A stretch of DNA of 11,455 nt, from NCBI GenBank assembly GCA_964483805.1, contig CAZADH010000205.1, forward strand, positions 1 to 11,455, written 5' to 3'. Positions 5,909-11,455 of this stretch are shown here, in pieces; the stretch's first letter is position 1, and each line of letters starts with the position of its first letter. Source of the stretch: CAZADH01 sp964483805 (lineage in GTDB: Bacteria > Muiribacteriota > Ozemobacteria > Ozemobacterales > Ozemobacteraceae). Made by a program: the position numbers and the translations under genes. The notes beneath the pieces were generated by a model. The model was not told the DNA's origin. It saw only the letters and a list, made by a program, of their open reading frames with translations, and did not search any database.

Positions 5909-6789
5909 AATTCTTCCACCGGTTGAAACTCCTCAATCTCATCACGCGTCGCTACTTTCGCGGCGAGAAGGTCGGGCATCGCAAGAGCCCGCAACGCGGG
6001 GCCTCGGTGGAGTTTGCCGAATACAAGGCGTATCACCCGGGCGATGACCTGCGGTTCATCGACTGGAATCTCTACGCCCGTTTCGACCGCCTCTATATCA
6101 AGAAGTTCCACAACGAAGAGGCACTGCCGGTGGCGGTGCTTGTCGACCACTCACGGTCGATGCAATACGGCAATCCCAGCAAGTTCGACCATGCGCGCAA
6201 GATCGCGGCCTGCATCGCCTACATCGCGCTCGAGCATCACGACACCACGCGGCTCTACACCTATTCCGACCGCCTGCACGATGAGTCGCAAGGCGGCGAA
6301 CGTCCCGGGCACATCCATCGGATCATGGGGTTCCTGGAGGGCCGCGAGAGCTCGGGGCGCAGCGGTGGTTTCGCTGCGGTGATCGAGCGATTCCTCGCCC
6401 AGAATCGACGACCGGGTGTGGTGTTCATCCTAACCGATGCCATGATGCCCGTCGATGAACTCGTGCATGGCCTGCGCCTGTTGGTGCATCGGCGTTTCGA
6501 GATCAATCTGGTGCACGTGTTGTCGCCGGAAGAGCTCAACCCCGATCTGGCCGGAGTTGTCGAACTGATCGACTCCGAGGATGGGTCGCAGGTCAAGATG
6601 ACGATGACCAAATCTGTATTGACAATGTATGAGGAGGTCCTCGGTCAGGTCATTGGTGAGATCAAGCAGGCGGCCAACCAGTTGGGTGTGCATTACCATC
6701 GTTCGTTGACGAATACCCCATTCGAAGCCAGCGTGCTTGCCTTGTTTCAAGCCCCGGGCGGCGCCGCGCGGGCCACCGGGAGCGTGTGA
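5893..6789 (+). CDS. DUF58 protein with vWA-like fold
   Basis: The protein has 298 residues, typical for the shorter DUF58 proteins that lack an N-terminal membrane domain. The DUF58 signature is intact at residues 31-77, including RKSPQRGASVEFAEY, PGDDLRFIDWNLYAR and LYIKKFHNEE. A MIDAS-type motif DHSRS (D85, S87, S89) follows, and TD at 181-182 supplies the later metal-site Asp. The central MIDAS Thr is not obvious: the expected region reads SSGRSGGF. It is probably soluble and cytoplasmic. DUF58 genes usually lie directly after a MoxR AAA+ ATPase and before BatA-type genes; here the downstream order is kept but the MoxR gene is not in the window. The start at 5893 is fixed by the family N-terminus. 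It is separated by 22 bases from the upstream gene. Its molecular function is not established in general. Confidence 0.95.
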   Translation: MLFDLKFFHRLKLLNLITRRYFRGEKVGHRKSPQRGASVEFAEYKAYHPGDDLRFIDWNLYARFDRLYIKKFHNEEALPVAVLVDHSRSMQYGNPSKFDHARKIAACIAYIALEHHDTTRLYTYSDRLHDESQGGERPGHIHRIMGFLEGRESSGRSGGFAAVIERFLAQNRRPGVVFILTDAMMPVDELVHGLRLLVHRRFEINLVHVLSPEELNPDLAGVVELIDSEDGSQVKMTMTKSVLTMYEEVLGQVIGEIKQAANQLGVHYHRSLTNTPFEASVLALFQAPGGAARATGSV

Positions 6790-6793
6790 TGTG

Positions 6794-6847
6794 ATGGCGT
6801 TGTTGACGCTATCCGCGGCGGTATCGCGAGCGATGGTGGGTTCGTGA
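6794..6847 (+). promoter_or_regulatory. 17-codon micro-ORF bridging DUF58 and the BatA-like gene
   Basis: At the end of DUF58 the bases TGATGTGATG (6787-6796) read as gene stop, ATG, stop, ATG. The last ATG (6794) opens 17 codons (MALLTLSAAVSRAMVGS). Their TGA (6845-6847) overlaps the ATG of the BatA-like gene as TGATG. GGTGGG (6835-6840), inside the micro-ORF, is a plausible ribosome site for the downstream ATG at a 6-base spacing. It fits translational coupling through re-initiation; the peptide itself need not have a role. Confidence 0.4.
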
Positions 6848-8568
6848 TGCCGCAGTTCCTCGTGCCCGTGTATCTGTGGTTGCTGTTGGCACTGCCCGCT
6901 GTATTGGCGTTGTATTTCTTGAAGTCAAAGCCGATGCGGCGCCAGATTGCCTCGAATCTGATTTGGCGCCTGGTGCTCGAACGGCTCAAACCAAACTCGT
7001 TTCTGCAACGGTTCCAGAACTCGCTTTTCCTGCTCCTGCAGATCGCGGCGGTGTCGCTCGTCGTGTTCGGCCTGGCGCGCCCGCTGGGACTTGGCTGGGG
7101 CGGGGTGAACCGGGTCATCCTCATCGACGTGTCGACTTCGATGCATGCGGTCGACGTGGCCCCCACGCGGTTCGAAGCGGCACGACAACGGGCCCTGGCG
7201 TTGCTCGACAGCGCCGGGTCGGGGCGGGTGGCCGTCTATGCATTGGCCGACCAGGCCCGGCCCTTGCAGGGTCTTGGCGACGACAACGCCGCGGTTCGTC
7301 GGGCCGTTGTCACCCTGGCCCCGACGCACGCCGTCTCGCCCGATGCCGGCAAGGTGCTGCGGCAGTTGCGCCAGATCGCCGATCGTGAGAACTCTGATGA
7401 AATCTACATTCTGAGTGACTGTCTGCGCCTGAGCGTGCCCCGGGACTTCCTGCCCGGCACGGCGATTTCGCTCGAGATCTTCGGTCGCGGGGAAAACAAT
7501 GTTGCCCTCTGCGGCGCCGAGATCGACTGGGCGCCGGGGCGCGCGAGTGCCGAGGCGCTGGTGACCGTCGTCAATGAGAACGATTCTGGGGTGCCGGCCC
7601 GTCTGCGGGTCGAGACCACGGGAAAGCCCGCGCCGGCCGAGACGGTTCTCAACCTGGATGCGCGCGGGGTCACACGGGTCAAGCTGACGACTCTGCCGGC
7701 GCCGCCGTTTGTGTTGCGACTCGAGGCCCCGCCGGGCGCGAACCTGTGCCCGGCCGACGATGCCTGGTTTGTCGGCGAGCCGTCCGGCCGGCCGCGGGTG
7801 TTGTTGTCGGCGCCGCCAGACTCGGTGCTGCATCGCCTGGCGGCGGCCATGCCGCTGGTCGAGTTCGCTTCGGTTACCGCCGATGCAGCGGTATCGTCGT
7901 CGGCCATGGCGGTGGTCGCCATGGGCGTCGTTCCTGCGGCGTTGGCGAGCCTGCCTTCGTGCGTCTTCGCCCCAGGCCCCGACCCGCTGCGCACCGGGGA
8001 GGTGCTGCCCGTTCCCGGCGATCACCCGTTGCTGCGCTACACCGACTGGGACGCGGTCGATCCCGAGGCGCTGCGACCTGCCGATCTGCCCGGGTTGCCG
8101 GTCGTCGAGGCCATCGGCGGCACGCTGCTTGCCGAAGATTTCGCGCTGGCCGGGGCCCGGCGCATCGGTCACATTACCGTGGCCATCGACCCCGATCACC
8201 CCGCGGTCGTGGCGAATCTGTTCCTGCCGGTGCTGCTGTACAACGCATTGGAATACCTGCTGGCCGACACGTTCCCCCGCCACTGGTTCACCGTCGGCCA
8301 TCCGGGCTTGTCGCTGTTGTATGACGGCGACCCGCCGATGAAGACCGGTTTTCATCCGCTGCCCAGGCACGATGGGGTGAAGATTGCCGTGAACATGGAC
8401 AGCATGGCCGAGGCGGATATCGCGCCCGCGGTCGCAGTCACGCCGACCACCGCGCAGAATGCGGTGCGGCGGGGCAAGGATGAAATGGCATCCCCGTGGT
8501 TGTTGCTGGTCACCCTGGCCGTCGTGCTGATTCTCGGCGAATGGTATCTCTATCTGCGCCAGACCTGA
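6847..8568 (+). CDS. BatA-like vWA membrane protein
   Basis: The protein has 573 residues from ATG 6847. A GTG directly before it (6844) is an alternative, but GGTGGG is better spaced for the ATG. The N-terminus is the BatA (PF07584-type) membrane module: TM1 (about 3-23), the basic loop LKSKPMRRQ, and TM2 (about 56-78). A vWA domain follows with DVSTS (D94, S96, S98) and LSD ending at D191; the MIDAS Thr is uncertain. Residues ~215-310 look like a beta-sandwich insert. About 315-530 resemble the GATase1-like/C-terminal region seen in Planctomycetes-type BatA relatives. A final TM spans about 550-570. The vWA, between TM2 and the last TM, should be periplasmic. Such proteins were named for aerotolerance in Bacteroides, but their biochemical role is unsettled. 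It is linked to both neighbours by overlapping micro-ORFs. Confidence 0.92.
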   Translation: MPQFLVPVYLWLLLALPAVLALYFLKSKPMRRQIASNLIWRLVLERLKPNSFLQRFQNSLFLLLQIAAVSLVVFGLARPLGLGWGGVNRVILIDVSTSMHAVDVAPTRFEAARQRALALLDSAGSGRVAVYALADQARPLQGLGDDNAAVRRAVVTLAPTHAVSPDAGKVLRQLRQIADRENSDEIYILSDCLRLSVPRDFLPGTAISLEIFGRGENNVALCGAEIDWAPGRASAEALVTVVNENDSGVPARLRVETTGKPAPAETVLNLDARGVTRVKLTTLPAPPFVLRLEAPPGANLCPADDAWFVGEPSGRPRVLLSAPPDSVLHRLAAAMPLVEFASVTADAAVSSSAMAVVAMGVVPAALASLPSCVFAPGPDPLRTGEVLPVPGDHPLLRYTDWDAVDPEALRPADLPGLPVVEAIGGTLLAEDFALAGARRIGHITVAIDPDHPAVVANLFLPVLLYNALEYLLADTFPRHWFTVGHPGLSLLYDGDPPMKTGFHPLPRHDGVKIAVNMDSMAEADIAPAVAVTPTTAQNAVRRGKDEMASPWLLLVTLAVVLILGEWYLYLRQT

Positions 8569-8594
8569 TGCGAAGGAAGAACGATAGACGATGA
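8568..8594 (+). promoter_or_regulatory. 8-codon micro-ORF linking the BatA-like and VWA genes
   Basis: The BatA-like stop (8566-8568) overlaps ATG 8568-8570 as TGATG. The frame reads eight codons (MRRKNDRR) and stops at TGA 8592-8594, overlapping the next gene's ATG (8591-8593) as ATGA. It therefore joins the two genes with no untranslated base. GGAAG (8575-8579), a possible ribosome site for the downstream ATG, lies inside it with an 11-base spacing. Confidence 0.45.
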
Positions 8595-11383
8595 TCGTCA
8601 TCGGCAATACATTGGCTTTACTTGTGGTGGTGCCGGTTCTGCTCATGACCTGGCACTGGATCCGCACGCCGATGTTCATCACGCCGCGCGGCAAGCGCAT
8701 CCTGCTGTCGTTGAAACTGACCATTCTGTTGTTCCTGTTGGTGGCCCTACTCGACCCACGGTGGCCCAAGAACGTGGTCGACGAAACCTCGTCGCTGGTG
8801 ATTGCCGTCGATCTATCCGAATCGATCGCCGACGACGACCTCGGCAAACGCCTGGTCGAGTTGGCCGCTGGCTGTCGACGGCTGGAGAGTCAATACGATA
8901 TACGTATGGTGTTGTTCGACGGCGGCGTGACGGTGCTTTCGGCCGACGACACCGCCCAGTGGGTGGGCTCGCCCAATCCCGGCGACGTCGCCGGTTTGCG
9001 CAAGCGGCATCGGTCGGCGCGGATGGGCACCGACGTCGGCGAAGGGCTTCGCTGTGCCATGGTGCAGATTCCCGCCGGGCGAATGGGGCAGGTCATCCTC
9101 CTGTCGGACGGTCGCGACAACCAGGAAAACGTCGCCGCCACTCTGTCGGCGCTGGCGGCCCAGGGCGTCGTCGTGCACACGGTGCCGCTGGCCACCCGGC
9201 CGCCGCCGGCGTATCCGCTGCCGTTGCGCCTGGGCCTGCCGGCGACGGCGTTCATCGACGAGGAGATCAAAGCGCAGGTGCTCATCTACAGCCCGGCCGA
9301 CGGACCGGCCACGTTGCGCCTTGCCGGCGCGGACGGAGTCGGCAGTGATACACACGTTGTATTGCGGTCTGGCTATTCCGTTCACTCTGTCCCGTTGCGC
9401 GTCGCGCAGCTCGGTCCCCAGGCCTTTACCGTCCGGGTGGATTCGCCGTACACCCCGGGCGGAACCGCCGCTGATGCTGCCGGCGCCTGTGGTCTGGTCA
9501 ACGTCCGGCGGTTGCCGCGGGTGCTGGTCTTTGCCATGGATTCCGGGGTCGGCCGCGTGTTGAGCGAGGTTCTTGTCGCCGAAAAGATCGATTTCGTCAC
9601 CTGTACCCCCGCATCGTGGCCACGCGACCTGCCGGCCGCGGTGCGCAGCGCCACCTGTGTCATCATCAACAACCTGGCGCGCAAAGAGTTCAAAGACAAA
9701 GAACTCGTCGCCATCCGCGACTCGGTGAAAGAGGGCGGTGGCCTGATGATGATCGGCGGCACCCAGTCATTCGGCGCCGGTGACTACACCGATACCCCGA
9801 TCGAAGAAGCGATGCCGGTGTTCATGCCGCGGCGCACGGTGGGCAACGACCTGGCCCTCGTGGTGGTCATGGACCGTTCGCAGAGCATGAGCGGCGATCC
9901 GTGGACGTATGCTCAGGCGGCCGCGCGCGGCATTCTGCAGATGGCCCACGGGACCACGATCGGGGTCATGCTGTTCAACCACGAATACGACTGGATCATC
10001 CCGCTCGAGCCCCTGCGGGACCCGGCCCGCGCCATCGATGTGCTCGACTACTCGTATCCGACCGGCGGAACCATCTATTCGCGCGCGCTGGCCGAGGCGT
10101 ACAACGCGTTGAGCCAGCAATCGGCGGCGACCCGGAAGGTCATCTTCATGTCGGACGGGGTGCCCAACGATTGGCAGATTTTCCCCAAGTTTCTGCCCGC
10201 CTATCGCTACGAGAAGATCGAGATCACCACGATTGCCGCGGGGCGCAACGCCAACCCCGACCTCTTGGCCGGCATCGCCCGCGAAACAGGCGGACAGTTC
10301 TATCAGAGCCTCGATTTCGCCGACCTGCCGAAGGTGTTCCAGCAGGAGTTCAAGCGGATTTCCGGGCCCCCGACCTGCGATGAGCGTTTCAACCCGGTCC
10401 TGACCAACGACGTGACGATCGCCCAAGGGTTCACGCAGCGTGAAATTCCGCCGCTCGATGGCTATACGATCACCGTGGCCAAGGATACGGTGAAACCGCA
10501 GATCATCAGCCATCGCGGTGACCCGATCCTGGCCGATTGGCGCTATGGACTGGGCCGGGCGGTCGCCCTCACCACCGATCTCGTGCCGATCTGGAGCACG
10601 GCCTGGGTGCGCTGGAACGGCCTGGGCAAGTTGATGCGGCAGTCGATCAAACGACTGGCCGAGAACGCGCGCGGCGAGGTGCTGCTCACCGTGCAACAAC
10701 GCGGCAATCGCGTTGCGGTTGGACTCGACTACGGAGGCGGGGCGGTGCGGCGCCCGGAGGCGCTGGCATTGCCGGCACCGGCGGGAGGCCGCGACACGGT
10801 GGCCCTCGCACCCCAGGGTGAAAATCGTTATCTGGCCGAGATCGTCCGCGATCGCCCGGGCGTTGTCTTGGCCGCCGCCGTCGACGACATGGGCCAGGTG
10901 CTCGGCAGATACCCGGTACCGGTCAACCCGTCACCGGAGCGCTTCCCCGGCAAGACCAACCGTGCGCTGTTGGCTCTGATTGCGCGCAACTCTGGTGGTA
11001 CGATGTATGACACATTGGCGGCCGGGGTGCCGCTCTCGATACGGCCATCGCCCGGAGTTCCCCAGTTTGTCGCGCTGTGGCCGTTGTTTGCGGTGCTTGC
11101 TCTGTTGCTCTATCTGGTCGACATCTATCTGCGCCGGGCCAACGTCTTTGGCATCAGCGAGCGCTCGCAATTGGCTGAGGAATCGGGCGAAACGGGGCCG
11201 GAGATCTATCGGTCGTTGGGGCAGAAGTTCGCGCGTCTGGCCGAAGAACAGGCGCTGATGGGCAATGAGGCCGAGGCACGCCGGTACTATCTGCGGGCCA
11301 AGGCGTTCTACATGAAGGCCAATGCGAGCAACGAGGCGCGCTTGATGTGGGAGCGGTACCAGCGATTCGAGGGACGCAAGTAA
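8591..11383 (+). CDS. Large membrane protein with two vWA domains around a GATase1-like domain
   Basis: The protein has 930 residues. Two N-terminal TM segments (about 4-22 and 37-55) precede vWA-1, whose MIDAS is complete: DLSES (D74, S76, S78), T147 in MGTD and D173 in LLSDG. A beta-rich linker (about 200-300) follows. Next comes a GATase1-like domain (PF07090 type) with GGGLMMIGGTQSFGAGDY near 381-398; no Cys nucleophile is visible at the elbow. vWA-2 has DRSQS (D428, S430, S432), a Thr in TGGT (491-494) and MSDG with D522. After a further beta region a C-terminal TM (about 827-847) leads to an ~80-residue cytoplasmic tail with one TPR-like helical pair (RYYLRAKAFYMKA). The bulk should lie in the periplasm. 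The domain order matches large VWA/GATase proteins that accompany BatA and DUF58. Ligand and function are unknown; a metal-dependent binding or scaffold role is inferred. Confidence 0.94.
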   Translation: MIVIGNTLALLVVVPVLLMTWHWIRTPMFITPRGKRILLSLKLTILLFLLVALLDPRWPKNVVDETSSLVIAVDLSESIADDDLGKRLVELAAGCRRLESQYDIRMVLFDGGVTVLSADDTAQWVGSPNPGDVAGLRKRHRSARMGTDVGEGLRCAMVQIPAGRMGQVILLSDGRDNQENVAATLSALAAQGVVVHTVPLATRPPPAYPLPLRLGLPATAFIDEEIKAQVLIYSPADGPATLRLAGADGVGSDTHVVLRSGYSVHSVPLRVAQLGPQAFTVRVDSPYTPGGTAADAAGACGLVNVRRLPRVLVFAMDSGVGRVLSEVLVAEKIDFVTCTPASWPRDLPAAVRSATCVIINNLARKEFKDKELVAIRDSVKEGGGLMMIGGTQSFGAGDYTDTPIEEAMPVFMPRRTVGNDLALVVVMDRSQSMSGDPWTYAQAAARGILQMAHGTTIGVMLFNHEYDWIIPLEPLRDPARAIDVLDYSYPTGGTIYSRALAEAYNALSQQSAATRKVIFMSDGVPNDWQIFPKFLPAYRYEKIEITTIAAGRNANPDLLAGIARETGGQFYQSLDFADLPKVFQQEFKRISGPPTCDERFNPVLTNDVTIAQGFTQREIPPLDGYTITVAKDTVKPQIISHRGDPILADWRYGLGRAVALTTDLVPIWSTAWVRWNGLGKLMRQSIKRLAENARGEVLLTVQQRGNRVAVGLDYGGGAVRRPEALALPAPAGGRDTVALAPQGENRYLAEIVRDRPGVVLAAAVDDMGQVLGRYPVPVNPSPERFPGKTNRALLALIARNSGGTMYDTLAAGVPLSIRPSPGVPQFVALWPLFAVLALLLYLVDIYLRRANVFGISERSQLAEESGETGPEIYRSLGQKFARLAEEQALMGNEAEARRYYLRAKAFYMKANASNEARLMWERYQRFEGRK

Positions 11384-11384
11384 G

Positions 11385-11455
11385 ATGTGCGTTGTCGATG
11401 GGTCGTTTGCCGCAACGCGCGCCGTGCGCGGGCGGGTTACCGAGCTCGGGTGGGG
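11385..11455 (+). CDS. Possible start of a further cluster gene, 3' truncated
   Basis: An ATG one base after the TAA of the VWA gene opens a frame that runs without a stop to the window edge (23 full codons, MCVVDGSFAATRAVRGRV...). GAGGGA (11369-11374) lies 10 bases upstream and could serve as a ribosome site. Third positions are mostly G/C, as in the neighbouring genes. The fragment is too short for any family call. An alternative ATG at 11398 in another frame is also open to the edge. Confidence 0.35.
   Translation, partial: MCVVDGSFAATRAVRGRVTELGW

Larger units (their letters stand above)
532..9364. repeat. Dispersed heptamer TGTATTG, eight copies
   Basis: The heptamer occurs on the plus strand at 1256-1262, 4628-4634, 6615-6621, 6900-6906 and 9358-9364. 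It occurs on the minus strand at 532-538, 3098-3104 and 8605-8611. All copies are inside genes, with at least one in each of the six recognisable genes. On the plus-strand genes the forward copies mostly read as codons GTA TTG, and GTA is otherwise uncommon here. Flanks are not clearly conserved beyond a tendency to be AT-rich. Function is unknown. Confidence 0.35.

Noticed and set aside
6925..8847. 640-codon minus-strand frame longer than the gene it overlaps
   Set aside because: It is Arg/Gln/His-rich without domains and crosses the junction of two clear vWA genes; a typical high-GC antisense shadow.

Overview
The window is a high-GC (by eye mid-60s %), gene-dense bacterial segment. It holds six recognisable protein genes, one of them cut by the left edge, plus a possible gene start at the right edge. 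I see no RNA genes, insertion sequences, CRISPR arrays or phage genes. The gene families (DUF2723/TMEM260-type membrane glycosyltransferase, two-sensor SpoIIE phosphatase, and a DUF58/BatA/VWA-GATase1-like membrane cluster) occur together in PVC-type and other deep-branching Gram-negative lineages. That is a family-level impression and the sequence alone does not fix a phylum.

Layout. Positions 1-1077 on the minus strand hold the N-terminal 359 residues of a DUF2723 membrane protein. A 152-bp divergent region (1078-1229) carries weak promoter-like elements, a 10-bp direct repeat and a short inverted repeat. Positions 1230-4112 (+) encode a 960-residue membrane sensor with a HAMP domain and a complete PP2C/SpoIIE phosphatase domain. 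A 90-bp gap (4113-4202) holds a hairpin and a promoter-like element whose predicted transcript would begin at or next to the next ATG. A tight co-directional cluster follows: a three-TM protein with a ~313-residue Gly-Ser tether (4203-5870), a DUF58 protein (5893-6789), a BatA-like vWA membrane protein (6847-8568), and a 930-residue vWA/GATase1-like/vWA membrane protein (8591-11383). A further reading frame opens at 11385 and runs off the end.

How the genes may work together. DUF58 and BatA-type vWA proteins normally form membrane-linked assemblies with a MoxR AAA+ ATPase. No MoxR is present in this window. The slot before DUF58 is filled by the Gly-Ser-tether protein, whose disordered region should lie in the periplasm. 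Together the last four genes look like one envelope-associated vWA (metal-dependent adhesion) complex. The phosphatase next to them suggests, but does not prove, control by an envelope signal through a partner-switching pathway.

The most unusual sequence-level observations are: (1) at all three junctions inside the vWA cluster a micro-ORF links the stop of one gene to the start of the next through overlapping stop/start codons; (2) the heptamer TGTATTG (either strand) occurs eight times, at least once in every complete or partial recognisable gene, against an expectation of about 0.5 from base composition; (3) the extreme Gly-Ser tether with regional charge segregation; (4) an Asn where DUF2723 proteins usually have Asp in the first-loop motif.
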